The notes: generated from the letters alone by a model not told the origin. A DNA stretch of 64,000 nt from Collybiopsis luxurians FD-317 M1 (GCA_000827265.1 KN834793.1:199753-263752); one strand, 5' to 3'. Shown: positions 37,301 through 51,032, numbered from the stretch's first letter. Numbers and translations: made by a program.

Positions 37301-40300
37301 GGTTCTTCGGTGCTTTTCCCAGCTGCTACCTCCCATTCGCTTGGCTGGCCAGCCGACATAGACAGAATCGGCTTCGGCTACTTCACCAGAGGTAAGGAGG
37401 GTATGTTCGCAGAGCATGCTGTTGTCTTCCATCGAAGCACCCGATAAAAGTCGAGAACCGGTGCGCATGGCGCATCTAAGGACACAGGAGTAAGTAAGCA
37501 AAGAAAGAGCCAGGGACGAAGGAAAACGCACCCGTTGCCAATTTTCAGGGCGTTCAGGGCAAAGTTGCCTCGGGAGTTGATATGCGCGACGACGGAGCAA
37601 TCATCCAGGGAGACGTCGTTTCCGACCTAAGAACGTTAGTGTTACAAATGAAAAACAGATAATGCCCAGAATAAACATACCTCTACCAAATCCGGTTCCG
37701 TCATTAGCCCCAACCTTCCTGTCGGGTAGAGGTTGCAGTTGGTACCGATTTTAGCACCCATAGCCTTGAAGAACCAGACAAGATAGGATGAACCAGCGAG
37801 AGGAGTCAGAACACCTCCAATACCGTAACCTCTGTACAAGGGACGGGAAAGGACGAGATGCAATTGCCACCGTTGACAGTAGTCACTCTCATCCCATGCG
37901 CAAGGTCCGGGTTTTCTACGACCGATGATGATCCATTTCGTTACGATTACCCAGAGCATGCATAAGATGGCTTGGATGGTAAGTACAGCGACAAAGGAGG
38001 CGGCGATGATACCGTAAAGGATACCAAAGCGGTACCAGTGCGATTGGAAAAGCCGGATGGAGGGAAGATGAATATAGAATTGACGGAGGATCTGGGCTCC
38101 AGTGACTGCGCTAATGGACCAGTAGGCGGAGGAGCAAGCGGCGACGATAAGATTGATTACAACGAGGATGGAGAAGGGCCAAACAAAGTAATTGGCCTCG
38201 CGGTGGTAAAAGGCGCGTCCGAAAGGAGTGATTGTTGTTCCAGCAGATGATGGTGAGCCTTTGTTGAGACAAACTGCTTCACCGTGGTCTGCAAAAACGT
38301 CAAGTCAACCGATAAAAACGAGACATGGTCTTGAGAACAAACTCACCATTGCCAATCCACGTCGACCCGTCTTCGTAGGAAGTGTTTCTCTTCGACAAAG
38401 CCCCAGAACCCATTACAGCTCGCGTGCCTACAGTTACACCAGGAAGAAGAACGACGCGATCTGCTATCATTGCTACATCGGAAGATCGAGTGAGCTCCGG
38501 ACTCGAGTAGAAGAAGTCAAGCTAAAAGCTTACCACCATTGCCAACACGAATTTTCGCACTGCCAAGTCCATCGGAGGTATATATTTCTGACCTGGAGCC
38601 GAAGACGACCTGAACATAAAGCGTCAGAAAGAAGACGATTACGACGAAAGTTATTCCTCACGTCATCGCCGATTTCGAGAAGCTCGGGGTCCAGGCAATA
38701 GATACCTGAACCTGGCCAGTATACCCTGCGGCCAATCTTGGCGCCCATCAAACGATAGACAAACTGCAAAAAAAATCTCAGATAGATAGAATAGTGGAAA
38801 CAAAAAATAATCGTACAGAAACACCCTCGTAATGTGTGCCGATCAGGGAAAACAAGTTCTTTAGCGCACGTTGGGAAAGGAGGATAGAGTTGATATATCT
38901 TCTCAATAAAACGAGCTGAGAAGCATCAGCTGCAGATCCTTCCGTATTGAAACCGAGAAGACGCTTGAGGATGATGCCGAAGAAGACCTGCAGCAAAGGA
39001 GTACAAGTCGCTCTAACCATTCGTGATACAGCATGCCACAAAACTCGTTCGGGATCCGAAAACCAGTATACTACGGATACGAGGGGACTCGATGTTCCAG
39101 GCTTGATGATATTGGTGTCAGACACCATTTCCCATAAAACCACAAACCAAGGGATATCTAAAACATGCCAGTGTCAAAACTAAGTATAGCGTTGAGACTT
39201 GATTCACTTACAAGACGCAGCAATCACGATGAAGATGAGGGGCCAAGCGACAAAGAGTTTGAGAAGCCAGTGGGGTTCCATGAATGCCGTTCGATTGTAC
39301 ACAGAATGATCTGGGGGTGAGGGAGTTTCGAGCGATGATGCGTGAGGACCATACACACAATCCTTGGGGATTGAACTGCCTGGTGAAATCTGGGTAAAGC
39401 TATTGACAATTGCCCTTTGGCCAATTACGATCGGCTCAAGGCGGAAGTTGCCCTCGCGTTCCACACAGAATCCACGGACGAGCGCCGTATCAATCCTACA
39501 GTCATCTTCCAGGGTAAGAAGGTCAAATTCGCCAAGACGCGCGCGCTTGCTGATGGTCACGTTCTTGCCGATACGAGCGCCAAGAAGGCGGTAGTAGAGT
39601 TTGTTGAGTTCTGGATGCATGGAAAAGATACCCCGACCGGCAGCACTGAGGATAATCGTCAACAACAATACTTTAGTGATTATGAAGTGAGCGTGTACGA
39701 ACGTGAGGCTTTGATTCACAATCCACCAACGAAGATAATACGTTGACCACCTAGATATCTCAATTAGAAACGAAAATAGCAGAGCATCGACTCGAAAACG
39801 TACATCCGATGAGTTCCAGATTTGTATTTTCCAATGACGATCCATTTGAACAAGATGGCTGTGATGGGAGCACAAATACGGGCAGCAAGACGGCCGGCCA
39901 GAATAGCAGTCATTAGGGCAACCATACGAACCCAAAACTCTCCGTCAGTTTTCGGGGCAAGATACGAAAGCACAAACAATAGTACAGTCCCTGAAAATGG
40001 GCATGTCAGAATCGCATTACCGATCGTATTGCAAGAAACGCTGCTTACAGGTAACGGCTGTTTTCAACGGGTAGAAGAAAAGCATAGGCATAAATTGAAC
40101 GATCAGGTTAAGCGGGTGATTCTGGCCTCGGCCCTTATTAGAGCTCAAGTTGTCATTGTTGTAACCCAAAGTAAGCTCTGAATTGTTAACAGTGTTCGGA
40201 TAGGTCGATGTTGGCGATTGCACGAGCGATTCCAGGGACAATTTCCGGTTTTCAGCTTCAATAAGAGAAGTAATACCGTTTATAGTGCTATTGGTAAAGA

Positions 40301-42780
40301 TGGCAGCGACAGCGATACTGGCGTTGGTCTTTTTACGAATCTTGTAAGACAGTTTTCCGAGCAGAAGCGAGTTACCACCCAGAAGGAAGAAGTCTGAGCT
40401 TCCGGAGATCATACCCGGTTCGATGGAGAGAAGGTTGGCAACGATGTCGCGGACGACCGTAGCAGTCGGGGACATCGACGCGGTATTCTTCCGAAGTATC
40501 TCCTCTTCCATAGAATCAAAGTCGAATCCGCTATCGGGGCGGCGAGGCAGAGGGCGATGGAGCAGATGAATCTCGGGTACTGCATAACCAGGTAAGTAAC
40601 GTGAGGCAATAGATTTTATCGCCGCAGCGTTCAATCTGGCTCTCAAATCTACGGAAACGAAGGCTTCTGGGGTTCCGTCATGACGAGTACGAACCGCAGC
40701 GTCATCTATGCCGTCCATAGATAGGAGGTGTTGTTCAATACCGCGAACGTCGAGCAATATCGGAGCGCAATCAATTGGGTCGGACAATGACGCACTGGGA
40801 GGAGGAACGGTGGCCTCAAAATGACGGGCGATCACGGGAACTCCGTCGGACATACATCCAAGATTAAGTCGACGAGCGAGTTTGATGCGCAAAGGTTTGC
40901 CGGCACTGAATTAATCATAGGTAAATTCAAAGATATAGTAAAAGATTAATGACTCCACTGACCTATTTTTTGGCACATCTTGCATGTAGACCACCGCGAA
41001 TGGCCACTTGGACGGATGCAAGTGTTCCTTTAGTAAATCCCAAAGCTGATTCAAACCGATAACCGGTCGGCCGGGGACAGGCACAATCACCACGCCAATG
41101 ACTTCTTGCAGCACGTTATGTTCAATAGCAAACGCAAGTGTGGTCTGAACCGGCTAGTCAGAAACGAGCCAAAGAGCTGTAAAGCTAAAGGAGTTACCTT
41201 GACATGATCCTTAGCTGCGGTTATGATGGCCTCCTCTATTTCGAATGGTGAGATAACTTCGCCTCCTTTGTTAATAATTTCCTTTGAACGTCCAGTGATG
41301 AATAGGTAACCGTCGTCATCCATAAACCCCACGTCTCCAGAGTCAAACCACCCCTCACTGGAGAAGGCTGACGTATCCAATGGGACATTAACGTCGGGTG
41401 ACACCTCATAACCGTCGAAGGTGGGCAGACCGCGGACTGAAACAGCACCGGTCTTACCGCGGGGCAGTTCAAGCTCGTTGTTTGAGGGATCCCGTATTGA
41501 TAAGTAAGGGCCGCAAGCAATACCGGAACAGCCTGGCCGCTCTAGCTGATATGTTGTCGGAGGAGAGGCGATGGGCATACATCTGAAGAATGATTAGTTA
41601 GTGTAAGTGATTGTGTGGCGGCGATAAATCGCACTCAGTCATTCCGTAAGACGGTAATATAACAGCATTGCTGAATCGTTCCTTCATTGACACTGCGAGT
41701 GAAGGCAACAGCCCCCCCGCAGCATTGCAAATCATGCGGATTCGAAGATCGCGCCCTGGGACGATGCCTTCAGGCTGGGAATTGAGGATAGCGTGATGGA
41801 TAGTTGGTGCGGCGTAATACCTTAATTTGCATATGTCAACTGTATCAGTTGTGATTGTGGCATAAAGAACATACCAGGTAGCCTTCAGCTGTACGGCAAG
41901 AGTCCAGAACGCGATCGCGTCAAATCCGGGGCACATAATCGCACTGCCGCCCGATAGAATTGGTGCCAAAAGATTACGAACGATACCGCCGACATGGAAT
42001 AAAGGCATCATATTCACTAAGTGGCTTGCTGTCAGATCAATTTAATAAAATAATTTGTTGCTACTCACTGTTAACATCCGTCGTCCTCAAGTCCCAAGAC
42101 TGCACAACGGCCCAGGTTCCGACTATTAAGGATCGAAGCTTGTAAGGAACCACCTTTTTCTTTCCGCTGGTACCCGAAGTGTGTAGAACTAAGGATTGAT
42201 CATTGAGACCGTGGCGTTCGGACGGTGTCCTCGCTGAAGTATCCTCTTCCCCCATAACCGTCATATCGAAAACGCCGCAAGGGCCCGAGTTGCGTTCCTC
42301 AATGAAAACAATTTCGCAATCTAGTTCGTCTTGTAGCGTATGGAGTTCGAGTCGTTCCACCGCGTCTCTTGTTGTGACGAGTGCCTTGGCTCCCAGCCGT
42401 GACGCGTCTTCCTTTAGTTCTGGCCCAGTACAGCTAGCGTTGACGGGCGCACAAGTGTGATAGGTGGCAATGGAGAGCAGTGCGAGTGCGTTAGCTGGAC
42501 CGGTGGGCAAAAGAATCATAACCCTGTCATTTCGACCAAGAGGGCGCCTTGAGGTGGACCATGGCATAACGAAGTTTGTGATAAAAGAATGTATAGCATC
42601 ATGGCACAAAGGTGGCCTGGATGGGTCAGGGGAATAGAGAGCAGAGGAATGGGTCGAAGGAATGCAGTCCAAGAGCGACTCAACAGTCGAGGCAGCGATA
42701 CGTTCAGCTAGTGTATCTCCAAGTGAGGTACCGACTGCTGGTGTCGATGCAGAGCGGAGAAAATCCAAAGGGATAGACAT
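37013..42780 (-). CDS. NRPS-like adenylation-thiolation protein with Pls/PosA-type terminal domain and C-terminal RING finger
   Basis: About 16 exons and roughly 1,650 residues. Adenylation domain: LHTSGTSGKKKVVPYK (A3), YGMTEC (A5), GWFDSGDVGFMDDDGYLFIT-GRSKE (A7-A8) and SAGKPLRIKLARR (A10 Lys). Thiolation domain: DFFLLGGNSLLLGKL with the phosphopantetheine Ser. Then come membrane spans alternating with three left-handed beta-helix (hexapeptide) units, each opened by a block such as YRLLGARIGKNVTI, YRLMGAKIGRRVYW or FKAMGAKIGTNCNL. This A-T-membrane-hexapeptide order is the Pls/PosA layout, known from bacterial epsilon-poly-lysine synthetase, where amino-acid monomers are linked without a condensation domain. 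The substrate here is unknown. After the last hexapeptide unit (VYVGWPAKR) the frame stays open into a RING finger (37013-37300). The start at 42780, MSIPLDFLRSAS, is the first ATG. Confidence 0.85.
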
Positions 42781-45700
42781 GAAGCACCGGGGGGCTGCAG
42801 GACGCTCACCTTCGGAGGAAGGGTTTGTAGCGGGATTTTATTTCGCGACATGTCTTATCACTTTTCAGAAAAATGGAGGGATCTGCACAAATTAACGATA
42901 GATCTCGATTTCACAAGAGTTCGCAGGCATGCGGTGTCGTGGGGTTACAGTATGTGAGCCGTAAGCGACTCTCGCGAAGACGCCTGGTTTGATTTCCCGC
43001 GCGAACTGGGTTGATTCGTCTGTCAAATCTATCCCGAGGAGGTTCACCAAATTGAATATATCAGAGTAATGGGTCCATATTCAGCACTTACCAATAAATT
43101 ACTGGATGTGTACGGGCATTGCCAGAGACAAAGCTGAACACGCATGCTCAATCAAGACAGCCAAGTTGTCAACGATGATCGAAAACATGGGTCCCTTTGA
43201 AATGAATACATTTTTCTTTAGAGCACCCGTGAAAACCACGAGTAACAATGTTCGTGTATCCGTCCTTGAAATCATTTCAAGCTTTCAGTAACCCGAACAG
43301 ACCAGTAGCCGGTTGAGGGGTCGGGAATAAACGAAAGAATTGAGAGCGCCGATTCAATAAGCGCCGGATCAATTGTGAGTCACGTGGATATATGCCGAAG
43401 GGTGCCGATCCACACACAAGAGGGAGAATCTGAATCCATTCAGACCCGGTCGCTGTGCAAACTCGGTGGAGAGCACGGTGATAAGGTAACTGGATCATCA
43501 CTTATCAGCGTCGTCCTTCAGCTGATTTTTTGGCCGCTGGCCGCTCAAGTATGGTGAATGGCGCAATCATTGTGATGTTTGATACATTCATATGCAGATC
43601 CACACCAAAAATGTCAAAGCAAGGTTTCTGCGACAACACAAGTATGTACTGCACATGCTAAACCATTTGCTAACCATACTATCGGTTACATAGGCGAGAG
43701 CAACAAGCCATCTGTAGATAAGACGCTTCTATCGAATTAAGCGATGAACTTGTCCTTTAGTACGGTGACGCCGGATATGCGTGCGGTAGCGAACAAGCAA
43801 AATTTTGATTCAGTTCATGGGCTTGGCTTCGTTCGTCATCCCGAAAGTAGTAGCGAATGCAGACGGTGAAGCCGGTCAATTGAACCGACTCTCCTCCTTG
43901 TCCTCGACGACGAGTGCCACTATCCGCGGGTCATTCAGATCAGTAGGAGCATAAAAAATTCCCGACGCATGCATGGTCGATGAAAATTCCTTATGGGTTT
44001 CATCTCTGCAGAGAAAATTTACCTCATGCAACGAAGAGATTAATCACTGGGTACCCTAAAATCAAAAGATACAACCCTCCAACACTAGGGAAGCAACCTG
44101 AGAGGTGCGATGAACACTCGGTTACATACAGGTTGCTCCACAAAGCCTTGCGAAGACGATTCCGAATGGTCCTTTTCAATTCAGCGGAAAATACTTCTTC
44201 ACTTCTTCGTGTACTCCACCTCCTACTCGGCCGCATTGGCAGTAGAAGTCCTCATTTTACAGCGAATAATGATTTCCAAATTGTTTCACGATATCTACGC
44301 GATATCTTACAGAGACCGAGGCGCTGAAATCCATCTATCAGAGTGGAGACGAGTGCACGCGACTGATAGATATTAGGTAGCTACCAAGTTGATTCCGAGC
44401 TTTTGTTAAACTCTAAATCTGTCCTTTCGTTGAAGCTGACAGCCTATCTGATGTCGGTGACAGCTTCCACCCGGATTTTACGTTTGAAAGCCAAGTCGTG
44501 CCAACTCCGATAATCAACTCTGCCCAAGTGAGGCGAGATGAGGTCTTGATATCGCGTCTGGACAGTGGAAACAGTTCATTTGGCACGGTGAGAGATGGAG
44601 GTTTACGAGTTGCCAAGAGCCCGTGTGCATTGCTATATTTGGTGTTCCAACTGCCATACCGAGCAGGTACATATGTATGTCATCCTAACCACAGAATCTG
44701 TCACCAGTACTACGAACAGTGATTACTTGAATCGGAAAGGGACACAAAGTCGCTCAAATGACCTCTATTGCGGCGTTTACGACTTCGCCTTCCCCCGAGG
44801 TCGTTGTACATTGCCGCCTATAACGCACCTCCAAGTGCGTAAGCAAGTAACCGCTTTGACCCGTGAGCCTAATATTCGCCGATTGATCCTACTATTAAAC
44901 GCTCGTAACGCTTGTTTTTTTCTGTCAATCTCCGAAAGCGTGAAAGCCGGAACGATTGAAAGCTGGGTGGACGAACTGACACGTTCTCAACTCTGGGCTG
45001 GTTTACTTCGTTTCCCTAGTCCGTTGAAATCGATTCGGCTACAGACCCACACAAGTCCAGGATTGAGTATACATACAATAAATAAATAAATATACTCTTG
45101 CTCACATCTTCCGGCCAGTCCATTGGGTCGGTCGCGCCTTCCGGGGGATCCATCAAAGAAGGGGGGCCAGGCAATTCCGAGATACTTTGACAACGACTAC
45201 GAGAACGAAGAATGAACGCGTATCGCCCCCTCAGGCTTGACGATGTGGTTAACAGTGCCAAGACATGCTGATAACCCGCTCCCGCCCCTAGTGAGCAACG
45301 AATGAATTGAGAGTCGGCGGGATTAATTGAGTCATCAACGGTGATGTACCGCAGCAGTGAAATAAGCATGTAAAAAAAAGCAAAAAAATCGCAGGGCCCT
45401 TGAATTCAAGATACGCACGTCCTTTTTGGCGATGAGAAATCGTTCAGTGTTAAGCTTCGGTTCGGGTTTCATGAGATACTCTTGAGCAGGCTTGGAACAG
45501 TGGAAACGAGCCGGGAGAATGCGACAAAGGTAATTATACTCTCACCAGTGCATAGGGAGAACAACATCGGTAGCTTCTTTACTGCTTCGAGCTTCTTTGA
45601 CTGATACTTGGCTTCTAATCTTGGCTCCTTCCCACCTGCGCCGTGCCATCTTAGTTGTGCAAGGCTTCGGCAGAAATAGGAAACCGTATTGCCGAATCCT

Positions 45701-48700
45701 GGCGCCGCGGCGCGAAGCTGCGGAGGTCGACAACGGCCGCTCATTGTACCTGCGTCAAAGTGTAGGCTTTGAAACTTGCAACCCCTATCTACCCCATCAA
45801 GCCAAAGGTCGAAGATTCCGGTTTCGTTCGAAAAGCCGACACCTGCGGATCGGACCAGTGCGAACCAAGTTCAGCATCCCAGCGGCGGACGAGACTTCGC
45901 TGTATACACCGTTATCTCACAATGATACCCTCCCGCAACCCTCGCGGAATTTTCTCTATCTCCAAGTTTCATCCAAGTATTATTATCTTTATCTTCCGTT
46001 GTTAAACTCGTAACCCACCTCATGCACCGTCTCGCTTCTTCGCATGGATTTCTCTAGAGCACGAACATTAAAATTTCACGAAACCGTCCTTTCGGTCGCT
46101 GGTGTCTCAGGTTCGCTTCCCATCATTCTAAGTAATGAATCCATGCATATAGTTTTGCTCCACTTTTCTTTCAACTGTCCACATGCAAGGCGGTGTGAAC
46201 GCGAAGAAGAGCTTTGACTCGCCGATACGGGTCTGTATGGACTTTGGCAGTTGGGTTTTACGTGGACGTAGTCACTGTGATTGCAAAAAATTTGTAGCCC
46301 GCGTTGGATATAGCAGATTGAACCCGTCTGACAAGATGAAACTGGATGATTAAGAGTGCCTTGGACAGATATCATGAAACCTTCGAAAGTAATTCACCTT
46401 TGCACCCGTTTGGGCCTGCAGCAAGTGCGGTTACGCGGCGTCTTTGAAACTTTGGACTTTGACGCTTGGTGATATCTTGAAATGGATGCGTGTATGCGGT
46501 TTAATGGTCCTCGGGGAAACCGCGAGTTCCAAGATGAGTTCTTTTTTCTTCTTCTTTCATTCCATTCAGACTTCTTCGACTTTTTGTCGTTTGCTGATGC
46601 CAATCGGATGTGATACCTCCCCTGTTCGTCGGAAGCCGCTTACATTTTCCCAATTTGCCACGGATATCGGGAGGTTGAGAATGGTAAAACGTGTCCACCA
46701 ATCATTGAGCCCGGATGGCAACGCAGCAACGAAGACGGGTTACAGCGCCCAATGATATTTGAGAGATCACCGAGTCAAGTAAGTACTTGACTACAATAGT
46801 TACTTTAACTGCACGGTCGGTAATTCATTGTATGAAAGCACGGGATTATTTGCTTGACGTTGCGTGATATTTCCGAATCCACGTCTATCTCCTCTGTCGA
46901 CAGGCCACAGCCAAGCAGTCAAAGATTGAGTTACACTTCAGGTAACTCTAGTCCTCGAGCGGAGCGCTGAACCAAGCATTCTAGTTCAGGCTCTCGGACA
47001 AGATTAGACAGGCTATTCCTCCAAAGGCTGTGAAATTTTGGACGAACTAGTGCAGTATTTCTCCAACAGAAAACCCCCCTCCAAAAAAGACATACTTACA
47101 TATGGATACGCATACATCCGATAGAACCTTGAAAATTTTTTTCATAGTTGAAAGCCACGTAAAAAGCGAGCCCCCTTTTCTCGAACCAAGAAATGCAGTT
47201 TGATTAATTCTGATATTCTGTGATGCTTGGCAAGAGCTTCCAGACGATGGGATTGCTGCGAAGATGCAAAACAACTTCATACATACGACAAATCGAACAA
47301 AAAAAAAACTGTGCTCTTCTCACCAGCTATAGCAGCTAGCCGATATCTTGCAAATAAGAAACGCGATGTATGTACATCCATACATGTTTCGTTGACGCAA
47401 AGCTTTCAAAAGAGATGATGCGAACTGATAGCCGAGTCAATGGTTATTCCGGTGATGTAGATTCAGAATCGGACATAAAAAATTGTGAAAATAGGCAACA
47501 CTCACGACTCAAATTTCAACGTAGGCTTGGCTCTGCTTGGCTGGGAATTAGCTTTACGATGGCTTCTTTTGGACCAGTGTGAGTATATGCACCGTTATGA
47601 ACTGATAGGTAAGTAGGAGAGCGAACGAGATGACCGATGCGAAAAGATTCGACATGGTACTCTGGCCGAGTCCTCATTAATTTCTTTAGTCATGAATACG
47701 TACTTGTACGACTTCGCAACAATCACACACGTTCCAAAAAACTTCAATTTTTGCCTCCTTTCTACTTGTCTCTACCCTTTTTCGATAACACTTAACCTCA
47801 CTTATCTCGAAGAAACCACTCCCAGGTAGAGAGGACCCTGCGTGGCTCGGAAGAGATCTATCCGAATACGAAACTGGATAGTTGGAGGTTCGTTGTCTAC
47901 GCGTAACGCTGACTACTGGCAGCTCAGCGCTGACACGCAATATGCGTCCCCGATTGCGCCGCCCGACCTCGGTAAAAATTCCCAGAATCAGAAGAAGAAG
48001 AAGAAGAAGAAGAAGAAAAAGAAAAGTTGAAGAAAAAATGATCCTCTCACAAGTAAAAACTAGCCGGTATCAGTAAAACTATTCCGAGAATCTCTGGGTG
48101 AAGCTATCTGGTTCATTGTCAAATCGAACGACGAATAAGCGTTTTGAAGGACAAGTCTTGGCACTGATCTCCACGGTGCAATCAGTGCGACTTACGCGTC
48201 GGGTGTCGGGATGGTCTATTCAATTATTTAATTGACAAGGCTCCACTTTTCTCTTTTTCGGGTCGCGGAGGGCTTGGCGTGGAGCCAGTTTTGTATGGGT
48301 GAATATGTATTACGTTGAAAATTAACGCGTTAACGTACCGCCGGCTTTGAACGTTAAACTTACCGTCTGGATAATAGGCCCGATCCAGCCCAAGTTCTCG
48401 TTCTGGCCTTCAAGACGCATAGAATACCTTCTGGTAGGTCGTGGAGGCTCATGAGAAACCTGAAGAACGGAGCAGGCTCGACAATTCGGTTTCTCGGTAA
48501 CTTGAAGTTGCTTGTGGAAAAAAAAAATTCTGAAAGAGCTCGGCTTTCGCCTACGTATCGTCTATTATCTCTCCTCAGTAAATCTTACGGAATGAGAGAG
48601 AGGCAGAAAATGGCCAAGCTCTAGAGCGTAAATTTGCTGCCCAAGTCAAGCCACTTCTTGGCCCAATTTTTTCTTCTTTATGCAAGCATTCTAGCTCTTG

Positions 48701-49768
48701 GTACCAAGCCGGTAATAAACCTTACTTTACGAGCTCAAGATCTTTCCAAAATTGTGGCAACCTCCCTCAGTGCTGTAAAGTACTGGCCCTCAAAAATCTG
48801 CGGAAGTATAGACGCGCATAATGCAATAGAACGTGTCCTCCAGCTCGTCTGTCTCATCTCCTGTGCAAAAGTATTCCATCAGCAACTCATATCCGAGTCC
48901 TTCTTCCAACCCCATCTTACATCTGCCCTGCCGTCCCGGCACATTCTCATCTTGATCTTTCATAGCATGTTCCCCTTCTTCTGCGTTTCTCGATTTGTTC
49001 TCTGCGAATAACTCTGATATATCCAAGTTTTCCTCATCACAAACAAACCGGCTCATCCACGACTCGGATTTTACCCTTGGAAAGAAGAATCATGGTAGTG
49101 CATAGACAGTTGAACGCCGTGTTTATCATATCATATCATATTATACACCGCTTCATGTGAGGTAGTGTATATTTATAGGCATGCATAGCAGTTTAAGGTA
49201 CAGGAACTGAGATATGGAGCAGCGAGTACAGTGGACACAGTGTGAGGAGGAAGTACCGTGGCAAAGACTATGCCTGCGTCGAAGCAACTGTCATTCTCAT
49301 TCATAGCCCATGAGGTATCACCAGCCTTATCATTCTCCTGGGTTCTGTGGGCTTCTGGCCTAGTGCTTTCCAGCGGACGTGTCTCAGTTCGTTTCTTGCG
49401 TCCTCCTATCTTCTCCGCCTCTCTTCAGAAGGTCTATCGACCGCCGTTCGTTCATCAAGAAAATACATATATCGCACATAAGCTGCGGCGAATCATTGAT
49501 ATAAGTGCTTACTTTGTGTGGTGCATGCAGTTCGTAGGATACATTTCTGCACACTGTGTTTACACAGACTCATCGCCATTTACTTTTTAAGCTTCGCACT
49601 TGAGAGGAATCAGTGATCATTTATTTTTTCAGTCCTCACCGCTTCAGGTAAGTACTATTAAGGCCTACCATCGTTCCTATTTATCCAGAAATAGTATCCG
49701 AGAGCGTCTAATTCACATTTTCTTCGTCTGCCTGGGCACCCTGCTTACAGAACTATAGTCGAACTGTA
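42781..49768. other. Gene-poor stretch, nothing supported
   Basis: About 7 kb. Many open frames of 60-160 codons occur on both strands (for example 44595-45089 plus, 45597-46013 plus, 48790-49056 minus), but none has recognisable motifs, and most overlap frames on the other strand. The minus frame 48790-49056 (MSRFVCDEENLDISELF..) is acidic and starts with ATG, so it is the best candidate for a small orphan gene. The left end holds the promoter of the NRPS-like gene. I cannot identify transposon coding sequence here. Confidence 0.45.
47991..48024 (+). repeat. (GAA)n microsatellite
   Basis: A run of GAA/AAG triplets continuing into A-rich sequence; the plus strand is all purine. Confidence 0.85.
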
Positions 49769-49862
49769 GTGGACGTCTCAGCTCATTAGCTTGTTCGTCA
49801 AAAAATCCTAGTCACCATGACGTGATTAGGATACCTAGGTTCCTGCATATCATCGTGCCTGT
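49769..49862 (+). repeat. Diverged direct repeat, left copy
   Basis: GGACGTCTCAGCTC....TTCGTCAAAAAATCC....TAGGTTCC....CATCGTG matches, with insertions, 50891-51032 in the same orientation. The two copies bracket the minisatellite. Similarity is patchy. Confidence 0.4.
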
Positions 49863-50111
49863 GAGGCGCGGCGTACTGCTCAGGTGCTGAAGATTGCCTG
49901 GTTACCTGTATGCCCTTGAGTTTTTGAACTTTTGCGCTCGAGACGAGTCGATGATCGTTCGATACGAATTCGACGCTTAGAGCTCCAGATTTAACTCAGG
50001 CCCCGCCATCAACTCTGCAACTTTGGCCTGCAAAACCGTTCCCTTTGATTGGCCTATGCAGTACTCTGCTTCGTCGTAGCGCGATTCTACGCCCCGCCTT
50101 CAAGTTCAAGG

Positions 50112-50640
50112 AATTAAAGTAGCCATCGTTATCATTCGTGGCTCGGGTGGGAAGGTAGTACTGTAATGGCAACAGCGCGATTCTACGGGTTGATCAATTC
50201 ATCAACTCTGCTTTCAATCCCAGGAATACGTTTTTACGCAGAAGGCATTAAGGTATCCATCGTTCTCATTCGTGGCTCGGGTCGGAAGGTGGTACTGTAA
50301 TGGCACCAGCGTGATTTTATGCATTGATCAATCAACTCTGCTTTCAACCCTAGGAATACGTTTTTTACGCAGAAGGCATTAAAGTAGCCATCGTTTTCAC
50401 TCGTGGCTCGGGTCGGAAGTTGGTACTTTAATGGCACCAGCGTGATTTTACGCGTTGATCAATTCATCAACTCTGCTTTCAATCCTAGAAATACATTTTT
50501 TACACAGAAGGCATTAAGGTAGCCATCGTTCTCATTCGTGGCTCGGGTCGGAAGTTGGTACTTTAATGGCACCAGCGTGATTTTACGCGTTGATCAATTA
50601 ATCAACTCTGATTTCAATCCTAGGAATACGTCTTGTGCAG
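50112..50640 (+). repeat. Minisatellite, four units of about 133 bp
   Basis: The block AGCCATCGTT.TCATTCGTGG with GGCTCGGGT, then TGGTACT.TAATGGCACCAGCG, TTGATCAAT, ATCAACTCTG.TTTCAATCC and GGAATACGTTTTTTACGCAG, recurs with CATTCGTGG-equivalents at 50133, 50267, 50398 and 50533 (periods 134, 131 and 135). A weaker, partly decayed unit may precede it (about 49990-50110). No coding frame is kept across units. Confidence 0.88.
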
Positions 50641-50890
50641 GACTCAGGGGTATGAACGTCGGCCGTTCTCAGTCGCAGTCATAGCCCAAGCCCAAATGGC
50701 GTTCCTGGCGTGAGTGGAGAATCTTTTTCCTAGTACGTGCTGGTTCGATTGACCATGGCTTGATTCAGGTGTATGTATCTGATATTATTCGGATTCTCGA
50801 ATTCGCTGGCGGTGGCATTGGCATTGACGCGCGCAGATAACAGTTGCAATCCAAATCTAACCACTTTCCTCTGTTGTGCCAATGAACGGA

Positions 50891-51032
50891 CGACGTCTCG
50901 GCTCGTCCGTCTGTCCGTTCGTTCATTCGTTAAAAAATCCCCTCGATGAGGAGGCTGCACATCGATATCGTGTGAGTCACTAAATAAATAAATAGGTTCC
51001 GGTATGTATGTATGTCAAAATTTAGGACATCA
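50891..51032 (+). repeat. Diverged direct repeat, right copy
   Basis: Partner of 49769-49862: GACGTCTCGGCTC....TTCGTTAAAAAATCC....TAGGTTCC....CATCATCGTC. It also contains short AAAT and GTAT runs. Confidence 0.4.

Noticed and set aside
43980..46013. Overlapping frames of 70-160 codons
   Set aside because: Both strands are open at the same places, codons look random and no motif is visible.
50112..50640. CRISPR-like array
   Set aside because: Units repeat across their full length with no unique spacers, and the DNA is fungal; it is a minisatellite.
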